Source of the DNA: Streptomyces sp. NBC_01294
GTDB lineage: Bacteria > Actinomycetota > Actinomycetes > Streptomycetales > Streptomycetaceae
Reading direction: 5' to 3'
Assembly (NCBI RefSeq): GCF_035917235.1
Contig: NZ_CP108423.1
Span: 8,151,501 to 8,215,500, forward strand
DNA: 64,000 nt
Below are positions 1 to 8,961 of this stretch, piece after piece; the stretch's first letter is position 1, and each line of letters opens with the position of its first letter. The notes beneath the pieces are model-generated. The model was not told the DNA's origin. It worked only from the letters and a program-made list of their open reading frames with translations, and made no database searches. A program made the position numbers and the translations under genes.

Positions 1-519
1 GTTCCGGTCCACGGTCACCACCCCGGCATCTCCGGCGACCGCGCACGCCACGGCCGCGGACACCCCGGCGCCGGTGCCGATGTCCAGGACGCGCTGCCCC
101 GGCCTCAGGTCCAGCCGCTGGAGCAGCCCGGCGGTCATCCCCACCGTGCTGGACATCGCGGTCATCGATCCGCCCGAGCGCGGGCCCGGCACCCGGCCCA
201 GGATCGGCTCGCCCTCGTGCTGGACCGACACGCTCTGCCCGCCGTACAGCAGCCCTAGCAGCTCCTCCCGGTCCGCCGCCACCGCCCAGTCGAGGAGGTC
301 CCAGCGCAGCGGAGTCTCGTCCGGCTTGCTGCGCCGTACGTACGCCTGCGGCATCAACACCTCGCGGCGCAGCCCGAGTAAGGCGTCGCGGACAGGGCCG
401 GGCCCCAGGGCCCCGTCGGCCTCCAGTCGGGCGACCAGCTCCGCGCGGGCCACGGCGGGGCCGTCCTCGGGTGTGGTTCTGGCGCGGGCGGGCGGCGGCG
501 GCACGGTGGGATCGGCCAC
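1..519 (-). CDS. protein-L-isoaspartate O-methyltransferase-like protein (partial, cut by window edge)
   Basis: The reading frame is open from a GTG at 519 to the first base, giving 173 codons; the C-terminus lies outside the window. The last visible stretch contains a SAM-binding glycine motif (RVLDIGTGAGVSAA, about residues 146-159). It is preceded by YVRRS and VSVQHEGEP, a pattern known from the PCMT-like methyltransferases associated with ATP-grasp peptide maturases (TgmC/FxlM type). It would methylate a carboxylate, possibly an isoaspartyl or Asp residue in a ribosomal peptide. No precursor or ATP-grasp gene is visible here; it would have to lie to the left. Family assignment is fairly sure; the RiPP link is inference. 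Confidence 0.65.
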   Translation of the reverse strand, partial: MADPTVPPPPARARTTPEDGPAVARAELVARLEADGALGPGPVRDALLGLRREVLMPQAYVRRSKPDETPLRWDLLDWAVAADREELLGLLYGGQSVSVQHEGEPILGRVPGPRSGGSMTAMSSTVGMTAGLLQRLDLRPGQRVLDIGTGAGVSAAVACAVAGDAGVVTVDRN

Positions 520-582
520 GTACGACTCCTTCACAGTGGAGATGGGGAGAGGGGAGATGGGGAGAGGGGGCGGGTGCCAGGG

Positions 583-1089
583 TCAGGTCCAGCCGAGTTC
601 GGTGTACAGGCGGCCGGCCCGGATGCCCTCGACGGCGGCCCGCGGTGTAGGGGACGACGGGGTGGGGAGGGCGTCGGCGGGCCACCAGCCCCAGGACACG
701 CAGCGGTCGGGCTCGCGTACCTCGGGCGTGCCCTGCCACCGCCGGGCGCGGAAGACCAGCCCCACCCGCGGCTGTCCGCCCGGCTCGTCCACGAGGTGGA
801 CGAGGTGGGCCAGTTCCACGTCGTCCGGGTCGATGATCAGGCCCGCCTCTTCCTCCGCTTCCCTCACCAGGCAGCTCACGGCCGATTCCTGCTCGCAGTG
901 CCCGGCGAGGAAGTGGTGCGTGGAACCCGCGAACGCGGAGTCGGGGTGCCGCAGTCCGAGCAGCACCCGGCCGTCGCGCTCCAGGTAGAGGTGGACGCCG
1001 ACGACGTGGGGAACGCTTCCGCTGCCGGCCTGTCGCCCGGGGCGCTGTTCCGGCACGGCCGTTGGTGACCGCCGCACCACCTCCGGCAC
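583..1089 (-). CDS. NUDIX hydrolase
   Basis: A 168-residue single-domain NUDIX protein. The Nudix box lies at about residues 62-84, ending in the canonical REAEEEAGL; the spacing between its first Gly and Glu is one residue short of the consensus. The sequence around it (VVGVHLYLERDGRVLLGLRH and the C-terminal GRLYTELGW) is typical of a streptomycete NUDIX group with unknown nucleotide substrate. Start choice is open: GTG at 1089, GTG at 1056, or further in, because similarity to the family begins near SVPHVVGV (about residue 25). It follows the tandem-NUDIX gene and precedes the methyltransferase on the same strand, so co-transcription is likely. Confidence 0.85.
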   Translation of the reverse strand: MPEVVRRSPTAVPEQRPGRQAGSGSVPHVVGVHLYLERDGRVLLGLRHPDSAFAGSTHHFLAGHCEQESAVSCLVREAEEEAGLIIDPDDVELAHLVHLVDEPGGQPRVGLVFRARRWQGTPEVREPDRCVSWGWWPADALPTPSSPTPRAAVEGIRAGRLYTELGWT

Positions 1090-2080
1090 GGGAAGCGGGC
1101 TTGGGCGGCGCAGCTGCCGCGTGCCGCCGCACCAGATCCAGGGTGGAGGGGCTCAGCCGCAGGCGGGGGCATCGTCGCCGGGTGGAACCAGGCCAGCATG
1201 ACGCCTTCGGTGAGCGGGAGTTCGGCCGGTCGCCGTTCCACCGGCCCGCCAAGATCTGGACCGGTACGGCCATGCCGTCGGTGCCGGTGGCCAACTCCAC
1301 GGCGAAGGGCTCCAGTACGGGCAGCGCGAGTCCGGCTTCCTCCCGCAGTTCCCGCCGCACCGTCGCCTCCAGCGAGGCGTCCTCCGGCTCGCGGCCACCG
1401 CCCAGCAGGGCCCAGGCCCCCGGCTCCCAGATCCCGGGCACGTCGTCCCGCAGATGGAGCAGGTAGCGGCCCTGATCGTCGTGGATCAACGCCGACGCGT
1501 TCACCGGTTCGACCCGGCCGTCGAGAGCGGATGCGAGGAGCTTGGCCCGCAGGGACGGCGACGCCACCTCCTCGAAGGGACGCCACTCCGCTCCCGACAC
1601 CTCGTCGGGCTGCGGGGAGACCTCGGCGTCGGTGTCGGCGAGGCAGAACACGAACCGGAAGTCGTAGTGCTGGTGACCGGATTCGTCCTTGACGGGGTTG
1701 GCGTCGATGTCATGGACGTCGATGTCGAAGGGCGCCCTCCCGTACGCGACGGTGGTGCACAGGGCGCCGGGCGGGATACCGGCCTCCTCGTGGACCTCGC
1801 GCAGCGCCGCTTCCAGCAGCGTGCGGTCGCCCTCCTCGACGTGCCCTCCGGGCGCGAGGGACTTGCCGGTGGCCTTGTGATGGATGTGCAGGACGCGGCA
1901 GTCCCGGTCGATGACGACGGAGCTGCAGGTGACGTGGCCCGGCAGGGTGGAGCGGCTCGTGGGATCGGCGCCGCCGTCCTCCAGCGCGTGCAACAGCGGT
2001 GCCAGAGACTCTACTTCGGCGGGGTGGCGACCCAGGTAGGCGGTGACGAGGTCGCGGATGTGGGAGCGGGTGGGTGGCAA
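1080..2080 (-). pseudogene. tandem two-domain NUDIX hydrolase, frame-broken
   Basis: From a TTG at 2080 (GAGG about 6 bases upstream) one frame encodes a first NUDIX domain (APGGHVEEGD, then LREVHEEAG) followed directly by a second (LLGGGREPEDA, then RRELREEAGL). Two NUDIX domains in one chain is a known streptomycete arrangement. Near 1235 the homology moves to another frame (ELPLTEGVMLAWFHP) and near 1165, at a run of five C, it moves back (RLRLSPSTLDLVRRH). These are two compensating single-base shifts, so the gene is probably intact in the cell and misread here. The true stop is unclear because the frame stays open beyond 1080; the end given is where family similarity fades. Substrate unknown. 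Confidence 0.6.
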
Positions 2081-2150
2081 GGTTGCCTCGCAGTTCAGGG
2101 CGGAAGCGGATGACGGCAGGATGTTCGGAACGTTCGGGGCGGTGGGGGTG

Positions 2151-2665
2151 TCACGGGCCGGGCTTTCCGGGCCTGTCGGCGGGCGACCGGTTTCCCCCTA
2201 CGACGCCACCGACGCCACCGACGTCACCGACGGCCGGGGCGGCGACGGGCATGGCGGCCATGCGCCGCACGGGCGAGCGCCACAGCACGGCCACCGGTAC
2301 CAGGAGCAGCAGCGTCCCGGCGAGCAGGGCCGCGTGGACTCCGTACGCGGTGGCCAGCCCGCCGCCGGTCAGGGCGGCGAAGGGCTTGCTCCCGGATACC
2401 AGCCAGGTGGAGGTCTGCTGCGCCCGCGACTGCAGCTCCGGCGGGCAGATCTGCTGGCGCAGCGACCTCTGGGTCGTACCCGCCACGGCGGCGGCCGCCA
2501 ACTGGCAGGCGCCGGCCAGGGCGAGAACGGCCAGCCAGCCGGCACCGGGGCGGGCGAGCAGCAGCGGCACACCCGTCACCGCGCACGTGGTGAACCCCGC
2601 GACCAGGGTCCGGCGGCAGGGAACAGCGGCAAGGCGGCGGGCAACAGCACCGCGTCGGCAGGGGT
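2151..2665 (-). pseudogene. MFS transporter C-terminal remnant
   Basis: The frame encodes about 160 residues resembling the last third of an MFS_3/EntS-like exporter: a conserved RSLRQQICPPELQSRAQ loop, then hydrophobic helices ending near WRSPVRRMAAM. No N-terminal half exists: the upstream neighbour is the 3' end of the ABC exporter. A low-complexity Gly/Val tail near the stop looks non-native. I infer a truncated relic, perhaps with a further frame change near 2610. Confidence 0.5.
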
Positions 2666-4676
2666 CATGCGCGGTCCTCGGCGGGCAGCGCGTCGTGGTC
2701 GCCGCCGGGCTGCGCCGGGAGCGGGGCGTCGAACGCGCGGCGGCCTGGACGAGGTAGGCGTCGCGGAAGTCCCCGGTGCCGGTCTTCTCGTCCATCAGCT
2801 CGGTGAAGGTCCCCGACTCCGCGACCCGGCCCTCCTTCAGGACGTGGATCATGGTCGGCGTGGCGTACGGAGTGCAGGCGGTGGGTGATCAGGACGATGG
2901 TCTGCCCGGTGCTCGCGGCCAGGGCCCGGATCTGGTCGAAGACCCGCTGCTCGGCGACGGCGTCCAGCGCGCTCGTGGGCTCGTCCACGATCAGGATCTC
3001 GGCCTTGCGGTACTTCGCGCGGGCGATCCCGACGCGCTGCCACTGGCCGCCGGAGATCTGGTGCCCGCCCCGGTAGCCGCGCGCCAAGAGCGTGCCGAGC
3101 CCGCGCGGCAGGCCGGCCAGGACCTCGTCGGCCCCGGAGTAGTCGGCCGCCTCCTCCACCGCGCGGTCGTCGATCGGCCGGTCGGCCTCGCCGATGGCCA
3201 CGTTGACGCGGAAGGTGAACGGCCAGTGGAAGAAGTTCTGCGACATCAGCGCGACCCGGGAGAACACCTGCCTGCGGTCCGCCGTTCGGGCATCGACGTC
3301 GTCCCACCGGATCGTCCCGCCGCCCTCGTCCGGCAGGTACAGCCCGGCCAGCAGCTTGACCAGGGTGGACTTGCCCGAGCCGTTCTCACCGACCAGCGCG
3401 ATGATCTTTCCCATGGGGAAGGACAGGCTGACCTCCCGCAGCGTCGGCTCCGGCTGCTCGCCGTCGCTGCCGGGGTAGGTGAAGGTGACCTTCTCGAAGT
3501 GGACCTCCCGCAGCCGCTCGGGCAGCGGCTCCCCGCCGGACGGAACGGCGCGCGCCTCGGCCTCCCGGCACAGCCGCTCGTAGTCGGCGACGAAGAGGCT
3601 CTCCTGGTGCAGGTCGGTGATGTGCAGCACCAGGGAGTCCAGGCTGGAGGCGCCCGTACGGATCGCCAGCACGGCCGTGCCCGCCACGGCCAGCTCCATG
3701 GCCCCGCCCCACAGCAGCAGCCCGAGCGCACCGTAGGTGAGCAGGGTGGCGACGCCGCCGGCGCCGTCGGCGACCAGCCCGATCCGCGCGGCCCGCCGGG
3801 CCAGCCGGGTCTGCTCGCGCTCGCTGGTCTCGGCCATGTTCCGGAAGTGCCCGAGGAGGAACGGGCCGACGTCGTGGACGCGGACCTCCGCCGCGGCCTC
3901 CTGCTGGGTCAGCAGCTGCCCCAGCAGATGCCCAGCCCGCGTGCTGGACGAAGGTGTGGAACGAGATGTACCGCTGCTTGGAGATGGTCAGCGGAACTCC
4001 ACGCGCTCGGCAGGGTCATCAGCACCAGCAGCGGCAGCAGGACCGGGTGCAGGATGGTGAGGACACCGGCCGCGGCGATCAGGGAGATCGCGGAGTTCAG
4101 CGTGCTCGTGCAGTAGCGGATCATGCGCCGGGCGGAGTCGGCCCCGTAGCGGGCGGCGTCCAGCAGCCGGTGGAACTCGTCGTCCTCGACGGCCGCGAGC
4201 TCGACCCGGTGCACCAGCCCCAGGTAGCGCTCGGTCGCCACCCGCTGCACCTTGGGCTCCAGCGTGCCGGTGGCCGCCGTGGACGCGGACCGCAGGAGCG
4301 ATCCGAGCAGCGCCGTCAGGGCCACGACGACGAGCGCGGGCACCGCCCCGGCCAGCCGCTCCTTGGTGGTGCCGTCCGTGAGGAGGTGCCCGAGTACGCC
4401 GTTGACCGCGACCAGGCCGACTGCCTGGGTGATCCCGCGGCTGATCTCGGAGCCGAGGACGACCCGCAGGGCGTGGGCGTCCGCGAGGTGCGCGAGCCGC
4501 ACGCCCGTGCCGACGAGGCGGGGGAGACCCTTCGCCATCGTCCACAGGCCGAGCTTGAGCCAGGCGCCCTCGTGCCGGTCCCAGCCGATGTCGTACGCGA
4601 GCTCGCCGCCGAACAGGAGCCGCTCCGACTCCGATAACCGGGCGCCGCCGGAACCGGACGTGCTCTTCTCGCTCAC
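2665..4676 (-). pseudogene. ABC exporter half-transporter (membrane domain fused to ATPase), frame-broken
   Basis: A fused TMD-NBD exporter of about 670 residues. The start is a GTG at 4676 behind GAGGTGGGCGGC. The membrane domain runs to LLVLMTLPSAW; the homology then changes frame near 3990 (LTISKQRYISFHTFVQHA) and again near 3945 (AGHLLGQLLTQQEAAAE). The ATPase follows: Walker A GENGSGKST, signature ISGGQWQR, Walker B ILIVDEPTSAL, H-loop ITHRLHS. A third shift near 2850 (MIHVLKEGRVAESG) is reversed near 2745, and the original frame supplies the natural stop. Four nearby, compensating shifts fit base-call errors better than long decay. The exported substrate is unknown. Confidence 0.7.
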
Positions 4677-5206
4677 GCCGCCCACCTCGTACTCGGTCGT
4701 GACCCACGGCGGCTGGCCGGCAGACCGCGTCAACGCGGCGCCGCGGTGCCGGCCGGGGGCAAGGGGAGAGTGGGCCGTGTTCGAAAAGCGAGGGGGTCAC
4801 GCGGTGGGCGGGCACGGGATTCACGACATCCTCCGGATGGACGCAGGGTTGGTACTGGTGCTCTAAGAACGGCCCTGAATCGAGCCCGTCACGGCCCGTC
4901 CGGGGGCAATGTGGGAACGCATGTTCTGGCCCAGCCAGGGGCCTTGGCAGGTCCTGGGGCGACGGCGCTGAAACTCGCTCGAACAGGTCTGCTCACCCGT
5001 GCGGATTGTCTGCAGTGGCCCGCTCCCCGGGCTGTTGCCGGTCCCGGGCTGCCCCGGACCTACGCGTTACGCCTTGTACCCGGCCGTCTAGCGGGGCCGC
5101 CGTTGTCCGTCAAGCCACGTGATGGAGGGACGTGACCCGAGGTGAGCGCCGGGGCGTAATGGAACGGGAAACGCCTTCCCCTCTTTCAAGCCAAAGGAGA
5201 ACGGTC
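4677..5206. other. intergenic region without a recognisable gene
   Basis: About 530 bases separate the ABC exporter start from the small secreted protein start, and transcripts diverge from here. Several short reading frames cross it but none has a ribosome-binding site or recognisable protein. The ribosome-binding site of the next gene (AAAGGAG) is at its right edge. Confidence 0.5.
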
Positions 5207-5527
5207 TTGATCCGCATCTTTCGAACGCGACGTCTCGTCTTGCTTGCCGCCTCGACCGCGATCGCCGCGGGAGGCGTGCTGGTGCCCACGACGGCCTTCG
5301 CCGCTGCTCCGGCGTCGGCGCTCACGGTCGTGGCGGAGAGTGACCACCACGGGTCCGGTAAGGATCGTTCCGGCAAGTGGGGCAAGGACAAGCACGATAA
5401 GTGGGGTAAGGGTAAGCACGGCAAGGGGAAGGACCGTCCCGGCAAGGGCGACTCCCCTGCACCGCCGGAATGGCAGTGCGTCCGCGCCCCCTGTGGTCCC
5501 CCCAGTGGCACGCACACGGGCGAGTGA
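5207..5527 (+). CDS. small secreted Lys/Gly/His-rich protein
   Basis: A TTG start at 5207 lies 8 bases after a strong AAAGGAG. The 106-residue product begins with an Arg-rich n-region (MIRIFRTRR), a hydrophobic core and an AFA-A type signal-peptidase site near residue 32. The mature part is dominated by a degenerate repeat of the form KWGKDKHDKWGKGKHGKGKD (about residues 57-76), giving a strongly basic, His-containing, probably unstructured segment. It ends with a short tail holding two Cys (WQCVRAPCG). I do not recognise a family. Metal binding, cell-wall (teichoic acid) binding or antimicrobial activity are possible from composition only. Confidence 0.6.
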   Translation: MIRIFRTRRLVLLAASTAIAAGGVLVPTTAFAAAPASALTVVAESDHHGSGKDRSGKWGKDKHDKWGKGKHGKGKDRPGKGDSPAPPEWQCVRAPCGPPSGTHTGE

Positions 5528-5573
5528 CCGCGCCCGGCGCGCACACGGGCGCCACACGGGCGAGTGACCGCGC
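5513..5573 (+). repeat. 21-bp direct repeat overlapping the end of the small secreted gene
   Basis: The same 21 bases (beginning CACACGGGCGAGTGACCG) occur at 5513-5533 and 5553-5573, 40 bases apart, with a partial third copy between them. The first copy contains the stop codon of the secreted-protein gene. It looks like a local duplication at the 3' end. Confidence 0.6.
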
Positions 5574-5619
5574 TCCGGGCACGTGCGCGCCACGGCCTTC
5601 GGCGTGACCGCCCGTGCGC

Positions 5620-5946
5620 TCACACGCCAGGAGGCCGATACCGGACCTGCTCGACCCTGCTCAGGGCCTCCAGCGTTTCGTCGACGGTCAGCAGGACGGT
5701 CGTCTCGAACGAACTGAGCGCGCCGCCTCCACTGATCGCCAGTGCGACCGCGGCCATGGACACGTTGTCCGGGGCTTCCCACAGGTTGTAGCCGTCGTGC
5801 GTGCCGAAGGCGTACCAGAATCCGTGGAGCTTTCCACCGACGGACTCGATGTACGACCGGGCGGCCTTCGCGCGGTCCTCGGGGTGGCCGATCAGCCTCG
5901 CCCACGTCTCCGGTGTGTAGCTGAACCTCGACAGGTAGAGCGGCAT
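5620..5946 (-). CDS. GYD domain protein
   Basis: A 108-residue protein with ATG at 5946 behind GAAAGGGAGA. It matches the GYD/DUF1330-like small dimeric alpha/beta barrel family: N-terminal YLSRFSYTPETWARLIGHPEDR, central GGKLHGFWYAFGTHDGYNLWEAPD and a C-terminal FETTVLLTVDE strand. The GTHDGYN stretch is the family hallmark. No reaction is established for the family. Full length, stand-alone, convergent with the small secreted gene. Confidence 0.8.
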   Translation of the reverse strand: MPLYLSRFSYTPETWARLIGHPEDRAKAARSYIESVGGKLHGFWYAFGTHDGYNLWEAPDNVSMAAVALAISGGGALSSFETTVLLTVDETLEALSRVEQVRYRPPGV

Positions 5947-6121
5947 CGTGTCTCCCTTTCGTTTCGTGAAGGGATGCCCGCTCCGGGTGGCAGAAGCGCC
6001 GGGGCGGCCCGCAGGTCCCCCGAACAGCCGGGGTGATGGCCGCCGCGGGGTGCTTGACGGACACGCGGTGGGGAGCGAGCCTTGCCCGGAGTTACCGGAC
6101 AGGTACGCGGAAGGGGTGGCC

Positions 6122-7558
6122 ATGGACAGCGACGGCGCACGGGGCGGGGAACGCGACCGGGAGGACGCGGAGTTGATATTCCAGGGCGTCGAGCGGCAGG
6201 CCGAGCTGGTGCGCACCGGGAAGATCACCTCCCGCGCCCTCGTCGAGGCCGCGCTGCGCCGCATCACCCGGCTCGATCCCGCCCTCGGAGCCTTCCGCGT
6301 CGTCCTCGCCAAGCAGGCCCTCGCCGAGGCCGACGCCCGGGACGAGGGAAAGGCGGACGGCCCCCTCCACGGCGTGCCCATCGCCGTCAAGGACGAGCTG
6401 GACGTCGCCGGGCAGGTGACCGGCTTCGGCGGCGCAGCCAACCACACCCCCGTGACCGCAGATTCCGAGGCCGTACGCCGCCTGCGCGCCGCCGGGCCGT
6501 CATCATCGGCAGCGACGATGCCCGAGTTCGGCCAGTGGCCCTACACCGAATCCGAAGCCCACGGCCACACCCGCAACCCCTGGGACACCACCCGCACCCC
6601 CGGCGGCTCCAGCGGCGGCAGCGCCGCCGCCGTCGCGGCCGGACTCGTCGGGGCGGCGCTCGGCGGCGACGGCGGCGGGTCCATCCGCATCCCGGCCGCC
6701 TGCTGCGGGCTGTTCGGCCTCAAGCCCCAGCGCGGCCGGGTCTCCACCGCCCCCAACCCCCACCTCTGGTACGCCCTCGGCACCGTGGGGCCACTGACCC
6801 GCACCGTGCGCGATGCCGCCCTGCTCTATGACGTCCTCGCCGGCACCACCGCCACCGACCGCTGGAGCGCCCGCCCCACGACCGAGGGCTGGGTACGAGC
6901 CCTGGAAACCCCGCCCGGCCGGCTGCGCATCGGCTACTCCGCCAAGTCCGCCGTGCCCGGGGTGCGCCCGCATCCCGAACACGTCGGGGCCCTGCTGGAG
7001 ACCGTACGGGCGCTGCGCGAACTGGGCCACGACGTACGGGAGGTCAACCCGCGCTACCCGGACGCGACGGTCCCGTTCGCCGCGCAGTTCTGCGGCGGAG
7101 TACGGGCGGAGGCCGACGCGGTAGAGCGCCCCGACCGGCTGGAACGGCGCACCCGCAGCACCCTCGCGCTCGCCCGGCTGGTCCCCGAATCCGCCGTGGA
7201 GCGCGGGATCCGGGCGGGGGAGCGGCTGGCGGAGCGCGTCGACCGGATGTTCACCACCATGGACCTCCTGCTCACCCCCGTCATCGCCGCGCGCCCACGC
7301 GCGGTGGGAGCGTTGGACGGCGCCGGACTGCTGACGGCGCTGGCGCGCTCGCGCCCGATGGTCGCCTACACCGCGCTGTGGAACGTCACCGGCCACCCGG
7401 CCGCCTCCGTCCCGGCCGGTCACGGCGCGGACGGGCTGCCGCTCGCCGTGCAGCTGGTGGGCCGCAGCGACGACGAGGTGACGGTGCTCCGGGTGGCAGC
7501 GCAACTGGAGGCGGCCCGGCCGTGGGCGGAGCGGCGCCCGCAGCTGTCGGCTTCCTGA
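6122..7558 (+). CDS. amidase signature family protein
   Basis: A 478-residue amidase from ATG 6122. All three catalytic elements are visible: the Lys in IAVKDELD (about residue 92), the cis-Ser region TPGGSSGGSAAAVA (about 159-172) and the nucleophile Ser in GDGGGSIRIPA. It would hydrolyse a C-N amide bond through a Ser-cisSer-Lys triad; the substrate is not predictable. Near 6498-6525 the frame reads PSSSAA where the family has VIIGS or VIIGK; the expected residues are present in the +1 frame, so two compensating indels span about 25 bases and leave the rest intact. It stands alone between divergent genes. Confidence 0.85.
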   Translation: MDSDGARGGERDREDAELIFQGVERQAELVRTGKITSRALVEAALRRITRLDPALGAFRVVLAKQALAEADARDEGKADGPLHGVPIAVKDELDVAGQVTGFGGAANHTPVTADSEAVRRLRAAGPSSSAATMPEFGQWPYTESEAHGHTRNPWDTTRTPGGSSGGSAAAVAAGLVGAALGGDGGGSIRIPAACCGLFGLKPQRGRVSTAPNPHLWYALGTVGPLTRTVRDAALLYDVLAGTTATDRWSARPTTEGWVRALETPPGRLRIGYSAKSAVPGVRPHPEHVGALLETVRALRELGHDVREVNPRYPDATVPFAAQFCGGVRAEADAVERPDRLERRTRSTLALARLVPESAVERGIRAGERLAERVDRMFTTMDLLLTPVIAARPRAVGALDGAGLLTALARSRPMVAYTALWNVTGHPAASVPAGHGADGLPLAVQLVGRSDDEVTVLRVAAQLEAARPWAERRPQLSAS

Positions 7559-7699
7559 CCGGTTCTGTCCGCATGGGCGGCGCGGTCGGGCCCGTCCGCG
7601 CCCTCCGCATGCGGCCCGCTCGCGCAGGTCGCTGTCAGTGGTGGTCCATACAGTTGGTTATCGGTCACCGGTGAGCAGACGGGCGAGTGCGGGGCGGGA

Positions 7700-8761
7700 A
7701 TGAGGCATGTCGAGGGGGAGTCCGAGACTCGTTCGGACCGGCGGGCGGGCGGACCTCCGGTGTCCTGTGGCGTGGACGGCGAACGGTGGCGCATCATGCA
7801 CCGGGCCGTGCTCGATCACCTGCTCGGTCTCGTCGTCGGGTCCCCGTTGGGCGACGACCTCGTGCTGCGGGGGAGCATGGTGATGCCGGCGTGGGTGGGC
7901 GCCGACGCGCGGGAGCCGGCGGACCTCGACTGGATCGTTCCCCGGCTCCTGCTGGTCCCGGTCGATCCCGAGCACCCGTATCCGTACGTGGAGGAACCGT
8001 CGGACGTACAGCAGTGGCCGGAGGCGGCCGACGGCGCCGACCGGTACGAGATCTGGAAGTTCGAGGAGTTCGACACCAGGGGCCTTCGACCCGTGGTACC
8101 GCCCGAGGGGCTCCACTGGGTCGTCGAAACGGAGCCCGACCACTGCCCGCCGCACGAAGCGCTGCTCGACCTGGTGCGTGAGCGGCCGGTGGCCGCGCCG
8201 GGGGTGGTGCTCGAGGCGGACGCCGCCCGGGACGACGGCACCTGGACCTACTCGGAGTACGACACGCCGGGCATACGCCTGACCATCCCTGGAAGGCGGA
8301 AGGCCTCCCGCCCGGCGAGGTACGGCTGGACTTCGCCCGCGACGAGTGGCTCCCGGAGTCCCCCGTCCTGACGGCGATACCCCGTGGTGACGGTACGGGT
8401 CCGACCGTCGTGCGGCACCGCAGGCCGTGAACTGTCGCTCGCCTGGAAGCTGCTGTGGCTCCACGCCGATTGCGCCACGGAGGGCCGGGCGCGGGCCAAG
8501 GACCTCTACGACGCCGTACTCCTCGCGGAGGCGGACGCCACGAAGCTGTCCCCACAGCTGCTGCGCAAGGTGTTCCGCCACGCGCCGGGCGGCGACGGGC
8601 GGGGCGACACGGCGGCCGCAGACGCCTTGCGCCTCGACGAGGTGGCGCTGTGGTCCGTGGACTGGGAGGACTTCCGCGCGAACCACCCACAGGTACGGGG
8701 CACGGCCGAGGAATGGCTGGAGCGTCTGAGCCGGGCGCTGGAACCGGTGTTGGGGCGGTAG
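7700..8761 (+). pseudogene. nucleotidyltransferase, AbiEii/AbiGii toxin-like, frame-broken
   Basis: About 350 residues of an AbiEii-like nucleotidyltransferase. Its N-terminal core has the GS...DLD signature (LVLRGSMVMPAW, then EPADLDWIV) that positions metal and NTP. The C-terminal part has the expected Lys-rich helix GRELSLAWKLLWLH and AKDLYDAVLLAE. Homology changes frame near 8290 (WKAEGLPPGEVRLDFARDEW) and again near 8424, where it resumes. The start may be ATG 7700 or ATG 7796; similarity begins at the second. Family members transfer nucleotides to tRNA or other targets and act as toxins with a cognate antitoxin. No antitoxin-like gene is adjacent, so a toxin role is not established. Confidence 0.6.
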
Positions 8762-8961
8762 GACCGCGCGACCGCGCAGCGTCATCCGCGCGAGCCACCG
8801 CGGCACGGCCCGGGGCCCTCCGGACGTTGTCGTGGGGGGCGCCGGGTACTCGGACCGCAACGGGGGCCACTGGGCCACAGGGCGCGCGCGCCCTGCCGCC
8901 GATGTGCTGAACCGTGCCCCCGTGAGGCGTCGGGAAGACGCGGAGCGGGCACGCAGCACGG

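Noticed and set aside
2776..4116. A 446-codon plus-strand frame antisense to the ABC exporter
   Set aside because: Shadow frame without domain; the minus strand shows Walker and signature motifs.
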